A stretch of 64,000 nucleotides of DNA from Rotaria sp. Silwood1 (Eukaryota > Rotifera > Eurotatoria > Philodinida > Philodinidae). Under the pieces are notes generated by a model that made no database searches, was not told the DNA's origin, and saw only the letters and a program-made list of their open reading frames with translations. Position 1 is the first letter of the stretch. Each line of letters opens with the position of its first letter. Positions 37,410 to 49,190 of the stretch are shown here, in pieces. The stretch spans positions 881,343 to 945,342 of the forward strand of contig CAJNOP010000062.1 of the NCBI GenBank assembly GCA_905250075.1. The letters run 5' to 3'. The position numbers and the translations under genes were made by a program.

Positions 37410-39426
37410 ATTCGTTGATACACGTTTTAGTGCATCCATATCAGTATAAAAATTGAATGCGTTAAATACCTAGAATACGTCCAGCTGTGTTTGAAAGTTA
37501 AATGAGTAACACTATGTATATAGCTATATAAACCTTGGTAAATAAAATATCCGAGTAAATCAGAAAATAAACAAAAATAAGATTAACGACTAAAACGAAA
37601 ATAGAAACATGAAGAATAGAAGAAAAATTATTTAATATTCAATAAAGAAAACAAACAGAAACAAGGAAAATTGCGACCACAAAATATTTTTTTTTTGGAG
37701 AAAAGAATAGTTCTATATTCAGATGAAAATATCAGATATTCAACATGAATGTTTATGAACATAAACAAGATCATTAACAAAAAATCATTTTAAATATCAA
37801 TAAGAAACGTTTCACCAGATGTTTCTTGCTTAATTTTAACAAATTTTTTGGTTTAAATAAAACAAATAAATCATATTCAACGACATGTGATATTCAGTTC
37901 AAGTAATCGAGAAACAGAAGATTTATTTATGATGAATATTGATAAGTAAGATGTATGTGTCAATAAGTTTGTAAATGGCAAGCGAATCGATCTGTTTCTA
38001 TTAAACAATTTCTCTGTTGTATTATTTAACAAAGAAAATCAAAATAATAATGGTTATATATGATCATCTATTATGAATATGAGATTCAAAGATGAGAGTT
38101 GCAACAAAGACCTATGATTGAGAGATTATTTTCTTCGTAATAAACTCTTTTTCTTTCGATTAATTCTTAATGTGTTCCATCAATATTCCACCTCGAAAAT
38201 GCCACTTCCGAATTCGTTTTTCTTTCACATTTGTTCACAAATAATTTCAATTATTATTCAATTAGTAGATTAATTGTTTCATTTGACATGCACTAGTCGC
38301 AACAAGTACCAGTTTTTCTCCGTACTTATCCTCGACGAAATCACTTTCTTTCCTAACTTACATATGTACGTGAATCAATGAAACATGACATTCACATCAA
38401 GTAGTCAAGTTTTCTTCATCAATGTATCGATCATCACGTGTATTTCGTTCTTTCCATGTTTTAGCTTATTTTTTTTGTTTACCTTTTCGTCTTACGCTGT
38501 TACTATGAAAAAATAAAAACAAATATTTATATATACGAGAGCATTAGATCTGACATTCAGAATTTCTCTCTTATGCATAAACGAAACATTCTTCTTTTGA
38601 TTTTCTTACGAGAGCAATGTTAGCAGTGGAATGTTCGATATCGGATTTCTTCATCATCTTGACTCCTTCCATCAATCACACAAACTTCTTCGCTTAGAAG
38701 GTTCAATTGATAGATTTTAGTGATTGTCGGAATCATGTAAAACGGATGACATACTTTGTTGTTTGTTAAAGGGTGTGAGTAGCTTGCATACTTCAAGCGT
38801 ATTTGTTAGTTCAAACTATTTATCAATAATCTAAACCTGTACGACCCGGCGTGTCTTTACTAAACGATTGGATAATGCTCAGGCGCCATTTCAGTAACAG
38901 CGTCTGGCAATGATAGGTAAGATATCTGTTTCTATTTGTTCGAAGTCTTCCTTTCGGGCATTATATACATTGAATTGCACTATCGATCTTAGAAAACGGA
39001 AAAAACTGACACCTGTCATCCGATTTATTGAAAGAGAATGTAGGTGTGCCTGTGAGAATATCAAGATCAGCAGACCGAAGATCTATACTCACAACTGTTA
39101 AACAAAATTATTAAATACAAATGTTAATGAGCTTGCCAACAAAAAAAAGGTAAAGTGGTTGACCCTTTTTGTGCCGTTCGATAATATATAATGAAGAGAA
39201 CGTTAGTTTGAGGGAATTCAAATTTACTTGTTGAAGTCTAATATCCCATTTGGTAAGACAAAAGATAATAACAATAATCGCTATGTTACTTGTGTGTGTA
39301 AATTAAAAAGACAAAAAGCAAGTGTATTAGTCATACCTCAATCGTGAAGCATTTCCTTGGAGTATCGCATTTTTATCACATGATCCTATTGATTTTCACA
39401 TTCATTCAAATTTTCTTCTTCAAGTA

Positions 39427-39632
39427 TGGATGTAGGTGTGCGTGTTAAGCTGCCATGACACATATTTCGATATCGCTTAAGGGTCTCATCAGAGTACGGC
39501 GTGAGTGTGGCTGTTGGTGTGAATTTGGATTTTAAAGAAAACAATCCCACTGTGGAGCTTTGATGTCGACACACCCACCCACACCCACACCCACACCCTC
39601 AAGATCTACACTTCATACCCACATCCACATTC
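39427..39632. repeat. Nested telomere-like double hairpin
   Basis: Two G-rich tracts (GGATGTAGGTGTGCGTG at 39428 and GTGAGTGTGGCTGTTGGTGTG at 39501) are followed in mirror order by two C-rich tracts: 39569-39598, with three consecutive CCCACA units, and CATACCCACATCCACAT at 39615. The inner pair is nested in the outer pair. Confidence 0.7.
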
Positions 39633-39765
39633 GGTGCAAAAAAGATTCGATAAACAAAACTCAATCTAAAAATTTCTCTAGTCAAAATAAAATAAACGTC
39701 ACAAAGAACAGAAAGTATCCTGAAAATGAATGAAAGCATCATTCAAACAGTGAAGTCACGGCTGA

Positions 39766-42700
39766 TCACCACCAGAGTTTTAGCCATTTCTTTCCACTAC
39801 GAAGCATTGTCGCTCGTCGTGCATCGTATCCGATACGATTTCCTCCAAGGTGGAGTGTTGTCAGTGTCTGTGTGAAAATTCTCGATGATCTATAAGAAGA
39901 TGAATAGTAAATGGCGATTACTGGGTTCTTAGTGACAGCATTGACTAGAACTTCCGCACCTTGAACACCAATTCCGCTGTCTGCAAGATCAAGTTTGGTG
40001 AGTGTCTATATGCAAATATACATTGTCTTAAGAAAACTGGTTAGAAAACAATGTATTACCGTGTTGTATCTGAGAGCATTAGCAAGACACTCTGCTCCTT
40101 CGTCCCCCACATCATTTATTCGAAGGTGCAGGCTTCTGAGTGTCTGTGTGAAAAGTTCAAATTCTTTAGACGACGATTCATAAGGAATGCTGCCTTACCG
40201 TGTTACTTATGAGAGCACTGGCAAGATGCAGCGTACCTATAACTTTGATTCTATTTTTTCCTACGTCAAGTGTGGTTAGTGTCTTTGTGAAAACTTCTAA
40301 TTGCTTAGCAGAAGAACAAAACTAAATTGTTTATTACCGTGTTCTTTATGAGACCATCCGCGAGAAACTTAGCTCCCTCATCATAGATTGCGTTGCAAGC
40401 AAGATCAAGTTCGGTAAGTGTCTGCATGAAAAATCTAAGTTGTACAAATGAAGATGAGCATCAAATATTGTATTACTGTATTGTTTATCAGAGCATTGGC
40501 AAGATACCTCGCTCCCAAGCGTCCGATACAATTCTCTTCAAGGTCAAGTGTTGTGATTGTCTGCGTGAGAATCCTAAATTGTTTAGCAGAAAACTGAAAA
40601 GCAAAATGTGTGCTACTGTGTTGTTTTTCAGAGCATGAGCAAGATGCTCCGCTCCTACATGTCCAATATTGTTCTGTTTAAGGTCGAGTGTTGTAAGTAT
40701 CTATGGTAAAAACGCTAAACCGTCTAGAAGAAGATGAGTTGCCAATCGTTTGTTACCGTGTTATTTGTGAGAGCCTTAGCGAGATGCTTTGCTCCTTCAT
40801 CACTGATTTCATTACAGGCAAGGTTGAGTATAGTGAGTGTCTGTATGAAAAATCTAAGTTAACCAAAGCAAAATGAGCAACAGATGATGTAACACTGTGT
40901 TGTTACTGAGAGCATTGGCCAGATGCTCTGCTCCTTCTTTTCCGATCTTGTTACATTCAAGATTGATTTTAATGAGTGTCTGTATTCAGACTGAAGGTTC
41001 ACAAGATGAAGATCAACAATGAATGGTGTATTACCGTGTTGCTCGTAAGAGCATTCGCAAGATGTCTCGCCCCTTCATGTCCTATAATATTTCGTTGAAG
41101 CTCAAGTGCAGTGAGTGTCTGTGTGAAAACTCTAAATTGCCTAAACCAAAATGAGCGGTGAATAGCGTATTACCGTGTTCTTTGTAAGTGCACTGGCAAG
41201 AAGCTTTGTTCCTTGGACGTCAATGACGTTATCAGCAAGGACGAGTGTCTTAAGAGTCTGTAGATATTCTCATTTGCTTAGGTGAAGATGTGCAGCAAAT
41301 CGAATGCTACCGTATTATTTTTGAGAGCATTAGCCAAATGTTGTACACCTTCGGGTCCAATTAGATTACAAGCAAGATTGAGTGAGGTAAGTGTCTGTAT
41401 GTAATCTATAAATTGTTTGCACTTTAGAGAAAATGGTAGAATAATTATCCTTTGGTCTAAATACCCTTTTTCATAACCCGTTAACGATTCATTGCAGCGC
41501 TAGATATTCTTCAAGGATTTATGAAAACAAGGGTATTTAAAAATAGGGAGGATTTATGACTAGTAAGAAAAAGAGTTTTATGATTTTTTTTTGATAAGGT
41601 TTCATTACTCTTTTCTTTGACAGGAAAGACTAATAATTCGACACTTAAGGTTTTATTATTGAAGCTACTTATTAATAGAGTTTATCTTTTTATGTAGAAG
41701 AATATTTTGTTCTACGTTTTCGGGAACGCGAATTCCCAAGTCGATCGTTCCGGTCACCGGATACTGCAGAAACCGGCAGGAAAGACGTGGAAAGATCGCC
41801 GGTTCCTGCAGGAAAACACCGGAAATCAACGGAACATGGAAGCAGTATTCCGGCCGAAAATTTTTCGGACTTTTTCCGGCGGGTTCCTGCCGGAAAGAAC
41901 AGGAATTGGCTGGAATCCACCGGAAAAAAATCCGAAAAATTTCCGACCGGAATACTGCTTCCATGTTCCGTTGCTTTCTGGTGTTTTCCTGCCGGAACCG
42001 GCCGGTACTTTTCGACCTGGGTTGTTATTCTATGCTGAAAAGTAAATTATTCCAATGTTTTGATCATGGCTTAATTAGTTATAAACAAGATTGATCAGCC
42101 TAATTCAGAAAGTTTCGTTTTTTGTAGAACTCACATATATTTTCAAACAGCATAGTGAGCATAAGTTGTAAGTCGATATTTTTTCGGCTCCCTACTCTCA
42201 CTCCCCTGCGTATTACAGTGCAATCTCTGATTCATTACAGATTACCGTTAGCACAGAGTTACCCTTCATTACAGATTACAGTAACAGCGAAAAGTACTCA
42301 ACATCTTGAGCAAGAACATTTTGAGGGTTTAGAGAATTCCAAAACTTTTCTCAAAGTTCGAATGAAAAGAATACTTTTGTCAATATTCTCAATGGTACAG
42401 TTTTCGAGTTTTGCTCACATGACCATTTACATTCAAGATGTCATGAGCGATAGGCACTGATGCATTGATTTTCCACAATGGTCAGCTGATATCATAAAAA
42501 ATGAAATGATTAAGTCATAACTTTGAAAAAACATCAATATAAGTATTTGTGCGCTTATCAAGGTATAAAAGAGCTATTTGATTACTGCTTTATATATATA
42601 GCATGTATAACAGGCTTATTTGTCAGCATAATCAACGACTAGAATAACAATAATGTTAAATTAAGAAAAAAAGAATACGAAGAACAAAAGTCGCAATACA

Positions 42701-45151
42701 AGTCGATGATTTCGGCCTCTAGAAACAATCGGATTTCACTCGAACTGTTCGAGAAGGCACGAGGAAAAAAATTGATCGTATCTGGCAGTAAAACAGCAAA
42801 AATGGATGGAACATCAGAGCAATCTTCCGAATTGTAAAGTCTACGGATTTTTCCGAGACTGACCGCTGTTTCCTTTCGTAAAGAACAGGAGGTTAGCCGG
42901 AAGTTGCTAGAAAAAATTTGCAGAGATTCTGATTCGGAATTCTGGTTCCATGTTCCATGGATATCCTGTGTTTTTCTGCCCAAACTGCCTCGTACTTCTT
43001 GACCTAGGTAGTAAAAGGAATGAGGTCTATTCGAAATGCAAAAATAAACAAAGGAGATTGCATTTTTATTAATCTATTAGCTCCGAAAATACATATTCAT
43101 GTGCCAGAATTTCTTCACTTTATGTATTTTTTTATTAGCTTAGGCAGGTTAAAGTAGATATGCAAGCTGTAAATTTAAACTCCACAGAGATGCACTAACC
43201 AGTTCTTTTTTAATTTGGAATTATATTATATATTCAGTTGGTTTTGATGAAGAATTGTTGGATTGAAATAAAATTAAAGAAAAAAAAACAAAATCATTTT
43301 ATGCATAAAATGATTCTCTTTTTTCTTTAGAATTATGTTAAGTCAACGACAAAAAGGTAAATTCAATGGAACAAAACAATTTTTTTCATATTTGTATGAA
43401 TTCAGGACTTCAATGTTAAGAGTAACTGTATAGCAACTTCTTTCATAAGACACTCGAAAAGAGTTTATGAGAGAGTGTATAAAAATCTTAAATATGAAGA
43501 AAAAGACTTATTATTGTGCTTCTAGTCTTTTTCAGTGTAGAGGAAGCAAAGTAAGAAATCATATACTACCATGTTGTTAGTGAGAACATTTGCAAATTGC
43601 TTCACTCCTTCATCTTGAATTTTATTATCGGCCAGGACCAGTTCGGTTAGTATCTGTGTAGAAACTCTAAGTTGTCTAGAGGAAGATGAGCAGTAAATCC
43701 CGTATTACCGTGTTCTTTATGAGAGCATTGGCAAGATGCTGTGTACCTGGAACTCCAATTGTATTATAGGCAAGATTGAGTATTGTAAGTGTCTACGCCA
43801 AGTTTCTGTATAGTTTAGAGGAAACTTGGTAAAGAATCATATGTTACTGTGTTGTTTGTCAGTGCATTAGCAAGATACGTCGCCCCTACATCTCCTATAT
43901 GATTCCTTTGAAGATCTAGTACAGTGAGAGTCTGTGTAAAATCTTAAGATTCGTAAGACGAATATCAATAAGAAATGGTGTATTACCATGCTGTTTGTGA
44001 GAACATTAGCAAGATGTTTCGCTCCTTCGTTTCCGATATCATTCCTTTGAAGATCGAGTGTAGTGAGCGTCTGTGTATCTCTAAATTGCCGAGAAGAAGA
44101 TAAGTAAGAAATGTTGTGTTACCGTGTTGCTTGTAAGAGCATTGGCAAGATATTTCGTCCCTTCGTCTTTGATTGCATTTGATTGAAGGTCGAGTGTGAT
44201 GAGACTCTGTGTGAAAACGCCAAATTATGTAGAGAAAATTGAGTAGTGAATGGTGTATTACCGTGTTGTCTCGAAGAGCATTTGCAATATGTCTTGCTCC
44301 ATGCTCTCTAATTAAATTACTGCCCAGGTGAAGTGTGGTCAGTGTCTGTGTGAAAACTCTAAACTGCCTAGAGAAAGATGAGTAGCAAATGGTCTGTTAC
44401 CGTGTTATTTTTGAGAGCATTGGCAATATGCTTTACCCCTTGGTCTCTGGTTTCATTCCATGCAAGGCTGAGTGTGAGGATTGTCTATTGGAAATGTTTT
44501 AATTGCTAAGACAAAAGTGAGTAGCGAACAATGCATTACCGTATCGTTCACGAGAGCATTGGCAAGATCTTTGGCCCCTTTTTCAGCAATTTCATAATGA
44601 TCAAGATCGAGTGTTCTCTAAAACAATGATGTTATGAAAAACCATTGATGTTTTTAGTGAAAGTACTGAACTTTTGTTAGATTTCATTCCTTTATTAATA
44701 AACTATCAAAGAACTTCCATACGAAAGCATCTGATGCGTTTTAAAAGAAGATTAAATTTCTTGTCTGCTTCTTAAATCTTGGCTGAAAAATAAGAAACTC
44801 AATAGAATTCTCTGAAATAGCTTGAATAATGTAATTCATGCTTCTCTTTCAAGTAATATTGATCCAAATCAATATGTTATTCTCGAATTGTTACTTTTCT
44901 AAAATTTATGAGTAAAATAACCAGCATGATCATTTATTAAATTGAATAATATCTCGAAGAAGATTGAAATAAAAGTCTATGATACAGATAAAACTTACTT
45001 CATATCCATGATATGAATCAACGATTGCATTCAATCGTGTACACACATTACGAACAGAACAAAAAATTGTGAAACCATCAAGATTGTCCAGAATGCGAAA
45101 AATAAGCTCTACAGGTACTGTTAAGAAAGTTGAAGAAACTTTGTCAGACAT
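39766..45151 (-). CDS. F-box/LRR protein, 21 exons, one LRR per exon
   Basis: Exon 1 is 45151-44999 (51 codons): an F-box, TVPVELIFRILDNLDGFTIF..VCTRLNAIV. Then 44617-44540 (78 nt), and eighteen exons of exactly 84 nt starting at 44484, 44345, 44206, 44070, 43931, 43792, 43653, 41394, 41257, 41118, 40979, 40840, 40700, 40560, 40421, 40282, 40143 and 40005. The last exon is 39867-39766, ending KKWLKLWW-stop. All junctions are phase 0; most introns are 53-60 nt. Total 614 residues. Each 84-nt exon encodes one 28-residue RNI/NLRC3-type LRR of the form TLTTLDLxxNxIGxxGAxxLANALxNNT. Likely an SCF adaptor: the F-box binds Skp1, the solenoid binds a target. Intron 8 (43569-41395, 2.2 kb) carries two foldback elements; intron 1 (381 nt) could hide another exon. 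No stop or frame break in any exon. Confidence 0.88.
41701..42030. mobile_element. GC-rich foldback element in LRR gene intron
   Basis: Inverted arms centred near 41890: GGAACATGGAAGCAGTATTCCGG (about 41840) recurs inverted at about 41948-41970, as do the GAAAATTTTTCGGA and GGAAAACACC blocks. Rich in CCGG and TTCCGG motifs. The many overlapping ORFs here on both strands are by-products of the palindrome. Confidence 0.75.
42640..43020. mobile_element. Degenerate second copy of the foldback
   Basis: Shares collinear blocks with 41701-42030: AAGTCGAT near the left end, GGAACAT in the middle, TTCCATGTTCC (42949), and CTGCC..CTGCCTCGTACTTCTTGACCTAGG at the right end against CGGCCGGTACTTTTCGACCTGGG. 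Strongly diverged, with GC replaced by AT. Confidence 0.55.
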
Positions 45152-46748
45152 TAATGTTGCTTGCTTTCAAACAGTATGCTTCACTATAATGTATGCCTGT
45201 CAAAACTTCTTTTTCTTTATGTATTGATAATGTGTTACTAACTTTCATCATGGTTGTGCAAGTTTTTATTTATTTCAAGAATGGAAAGAAAATGCAATGT
45301 TACAAAGGCAAGGACGAACAAAACGCGTTAAAATAACCATACATGTAATTTTTTTCAAGGTGTGCGTTTCGACCGTGGATGTGAGTGTGGGTGAAGGTAT
45401 GCCACATTTATATCCACACCCACACCCTAATTCAAAACATGTAGATCAAAGCTGTTTGATGGCTATCCATGATTACAAATGAATTGAAAGAAATATTCTT
45501 CGTACAATACTAATGTGTATAGAATGTGATAATGTCTTCTTGAGATATGAAGTTCTTGCTCAATAGTCATTTACTATCGACTTGTGCATGTGAAAGAGTA
45601 GCTTTCATTTAATCCTTGTTTGATAATGTTTCACTAGGTTTGACAATAATGGAAGAAATAAGACTATTTTTTGAAGCATCTAGTCTCACAAAAATTAATT
45701 TTGAATATTTAACCGTTTCGTTAATACCACTGTGCGTGTCTTGCAGTACAAAAAGGTATTTTTATCAGTAAATAGAATTGTCTTCAATCGGTGAGATACC
45801 TAAAAGAAAAGACTTGATCGTTTACCAAGTATATGATGATATACATGCAGTATTAAAAATTGCTTATTCACATTGTGTCTTGTGCTATATTTTGTTCTTT
45901 TTATTTTACAGTATACTAATTGAATAAAAAATGAAAAGCAACTATTTATCATGTCCCATCCATCCATTTCAAGCAATAAAATCATAAAAGACTTTAAAAA
46001 CCTCAACCAATAGTAAACATTTTTAAGATTGAAGAAAATAATGAACGGTATAAAATATCCTTGAGAAACTGTTTTTGAGCAAGTAAAATGAAATATATGA
46101 AATCGTTTCTGAAAGGGTTTATGAGGTTTTCTATAGCGTTTGCAAGGATTCGCTGTTGTTTAATAGCGAATTCTTGAACGTTTTCATTTTCGTTTATTAT
46201 TCTACAGTTTTTGTTTTCAGTGTATGCGTCTCAAGCTTCTATGTTAAGTCATCTTACATGAATCAATGGCAAAAAAAAGTATCGTTTTTTGTATTTTATA
46301 ACTGTTTTTCTCATACCTAAAGTATTGTCAACATCATGTCCCTTTAATTCCATTCGAATGATAGAGGATCAAAATAAATATTGCAAAACAGGCGAACCAT
46401 CTATTCTATCATAAACAGAAATTGCTGATGAAGCATCATCCTTGGTTTCTTGACTCATTTTCAAGTGTACACAGCGAAATGGCAACTAATAATCATGCGA
46501 GATAATCATTCAGTATGATTCAAATGCCTGCCTTCAAAATCATCATCAATATTCATATATCTAAATACGTTCGATAATGCACACATAAGTATGCATATAT
46601 CTTTGTCCAACTTGACCTTTTTTCGTCTTGGTTCACATATAAAAATTAATTTTATATAGAAAGAAAAAATGAGTAAAAGTACATAAAGTTCGAAAGAATG
46701 AAAACAGATAAAAATATGTGATCATTGATGTCATTGAAATAGAATTCT
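45152..46748. other. Intergenic with one hairpin
   Basis: Includes the probable promoter region of the LRR gene (no TATA seen) and the hairpin at 45374-45428. Other frames look random. Confidence 0.55.
45374..45428. repeat. Telomere-like GT/AC hairpin
   Basis: GTGGATGTGAGTGTGGGTG (45375) and TATCCACACCCACACCC (45411) in inverted orientation with a loop of about 17 nt. Confidence 0.65.
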
Positions 46749-47150
46749 TTATGAATTGAGTTGAGACACAGTGAGCAAGCCAACTGATGTCATTTTCGTG
46801 ACATAATCTTGAATAGCATGCTCGATAGCTCCATTCCGACTTTTCCATTGTGTACTTTCACCCATGATAGTTGAACTTAATGAAGGACACCAGAATTTGC
46901 CACTCCATTTCCATTGCCAGTTATGAAAACCGCCTTTGAATTGTGAATGACATGTTGTGCCGAAAGCTTGCTTGGTATCGACATCACTCCACGAATTATA
47001 TTTCTTGTAAATGGCCGTGCCAACAGTGATACCACATGCAACCCATTGTCCAGATATACATGAACTTAAATCAAGACGTTGACTATTCACTTGTTGATGA
47101 AGAGTTGCGCTCAAAATGAAAGTAGTCAAGAGAAACTGGAAGACTGTCAT
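46749..47150 (-). CDS. Secreted anti-lipopolysaccharide-factor-like protein
   Basis: 133 residues, single exon. A hydrophobic signal peptide (residues about 4-23) ends near VNSQ. The mature part has Cys31, Cys39, Cys67 and Cys88. Cys67 and Cys88 enclose exactly 20 residues, aromatic and basic (FKGGFHNWQWKWSGKFW), as in the LPS-binding disulfide loop of arthropod anti-LPS factors (Limulus LALF Cys32-Cys53, recalled). After it come CP, GES, a SRNGAIEHAIQDYVTKM helix and GLLT, parallel to the GEA..SRSG....TKDFV.KA...GLIT pattern of that family. Expected role: extracellular antibacterial or endotoxin-binding protein. The extra pair Cys31/Cys39 is not part of the basic family pattern. Start chosen because it gives the signal peptide directly. 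TATAAAA lies 71-77 nt upstream on the minus strand. Confidence 0.75.
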   Translation of the reverse strand: MTVFQFLLTTFILSATLHQQVNSQRLDLSSCISGQWVACGITVGTAIYKKYNSWSDVDTKQAFGTTCHSQFKGGFHNWQWKWSGKFWCPSLSSTIMGESTQWKSRNGAIEHAIQDYVTKMTSVGLLTVSQLNS

Positions 47151-47220
47151 AGCTGATGATTATTTGTTTCGAAGTAATAAGAAATAGAAAAATGAATTGA
47201 AGACGAACGTTATAAGCCAT

Positions 47221-47227
47221 TTTTATA
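47221..47227 (-). promoter_or_regulatory. Probable TATA box of the ALF-like gene
   Basis: Minus strand reads TATAAAA, about 70 nt upstream of the ATG at 47150, leaving room for a short 5' UTR. Sequence match only. Confidence 0.5.
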
Positions 47228-49190
47228 CATGAAACATTGCTATCGTTACTTCCTTTTTCTTCGATTTGTCATGTCCATTGCATTCTGATCAGATAGCATT
47301 GGTATTAAGCACTTAATTACGTCATGAGAAACATATGCTTCCTTTCTCTAAAGGCTTTCAAATCGTCTATAGTCACTAAGTATACACAAGTTATAAAGTA
47401 AGATAAGGATTGTTTTCTCCTTAACTAATAGACAGAACACAGCTAGTATGATGTATAATATTTATGTTTAGGCTTCTTTTCATCACTCAAAATTGATGAT
47501 AAGGTCCTATAAATCACGATGATTTGTTATTGATATGGAGAAAAAGAAGAAGAAAATCAGATGAAACATTCTTTTAATCTCATGATGGTTTATTGTCAAA
47601 TCTTGGAAATATTAAGCGTTGAGGTTCTTGTATATCACAAAGTCATTGAAACTTCATATTTATATCAGAATTCATTGACGAGGAACGTCCAATGATATCA
47701 AATATTTGATCATTTCAGAGAGAAACAAAAGTGAGAGGTTTCATTGATTCTCAAAGCTTTAGATCTATACATACGTATAATTGACAAAAAATGCGTGCAA
47801 GTAAAAAAAAAAATCTTTTAAATATGTATTGGTAACCTAGAATAAAGAACCATGTAAGTGTTAAAAGCATTCTTAAAGGATATTAGTTCATGAATTTAAT
47901 TGAAATGATATGAACAACGAAATCTTGTACAAGTAATCATAATGCTGGCATTTTTAACATAGTTAAAATCAATTTGAAATCTACGATAATTACCGCCTGT
48001 AAAATGAAGTCAAATATTGATTATATGAAGCGATGTCGGAATAGTCTCTGCTACGTGTACAAATTTCGAGTCTTTGAGTCAATACTTGGTACGTGTAATG
48101 CAGAACTTACTTGAAAAATATGAAAGTAATTTACAGATCAAATACTTTTTTTTGTCAATTGTGTTTCGGAAATGGCTTCTGTTAAACAATTCGGTGTAAG
48201 TACAATTTAGTTGAGATATTGATGTTTTTGTATCATTTTCCTGTAGCACTCGATTTCTACAAAGTTTCGGATTGTAATCTGATACTATCCACATAAAAGT
48301 CTCTTACTGAGAAGGTTATGAATATTTTAACAAACTTTTATGTCAAAGATAATTCGTTCAAAATATTCAAAGCTTTTAAGACAACCTGATCTGATGTAAG
48401 CATTCTTGTGGACATTGCTCTAGGTCATAATTTGAAACTTTGATAGGATGGGAAAAGTGTAGTACTGCACAAAATTCATGACAAGAAGCAAAACACTCAG
48501 CTAAATTTTAACTTGCACCATATCTTCTAAAGCTTTTCTAGTCTATATATTTTTTGTATTTTTGGACAATATTTGGGTTCAAAAAAGTTTTTATTACCTG
48601 AAAGATTTCTTTGTGCGAGAGAATCTTTAGTCTTCGAAAAGCAAAAATCAATTGAATCATCTGAATAAGAATGAGAAATGACAAAAGAGTCTTTCGTATC
48701 AAAGTTATACTTTAAAAAAAGAACATTAAAGAACACGTTTAATAACTTCAGAACAGTTACCAAAATCAACTATACTTCTGGGACTTGAAGACCTATTTTT
48801 ATTCATCATATCAATATTTTTATACAAATTGATAAATGATTCTCTGTAGATCATACGATTGGGAGCAACAAGGTAATTCTTCTTTCCTAACTTGTTCTTG
48901 CGTTTTCATTTCTCTCCGAACGTTTTCTCTTGTAAATAGTTAACACTTTTAACCCTGCAATCGAACAGATTGTTTATATAAAAGCGACAATCTTTTGGCA
49001 ATTTATTTTATAGAAGAGTGTGCGTATGCTTGCTACATCTTTACTTCTCCATACCCACACCTACTTCATTTACTTTTTCACCTTATTCAAATCTTAGGTT
49101 ATTATTTTAAAAAGTTGAAACAGAATTTATATATTACAGTGACTACACATGCATAAGCCTTAGAAGAAAGCAAGACACTGAAATAACAAT
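47228..49190. other. Intergenic, no supported gene
   Basis: AT-rich; frames at 48079-48294 and 48527-48769 lack coding character. Contains the hairpin at 49016-49064, between the ALF-like gene and the HAB-mutase-like gene. Confidence 0.55.
49016..49064. repeat. Degenerate telomere-like hairpin
   Basis: GAGTGTGCGTATGCTTG then CCATACCCACACCTAC; about 13 pairs possible with mismatches. Confidence 0.45.

Larger units (their letters stand above)
37210..39765. other. Intergenic with telomere-like hairpins
   Basis: No supported gene. AATAAA sites just after 37209 suit the upstream gene. Holds degenerate hairpin tracts at 37367-37409 and the nested hairpin cluster at 39427-39632, just 3' of the LRR gene. 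Confidence 0.55.

Noticed and set aside
41665-42045. Six overlapping ORFs on both strands
   Set aside because: All lie in the foldback element; the palindrome opens frames on both strands.
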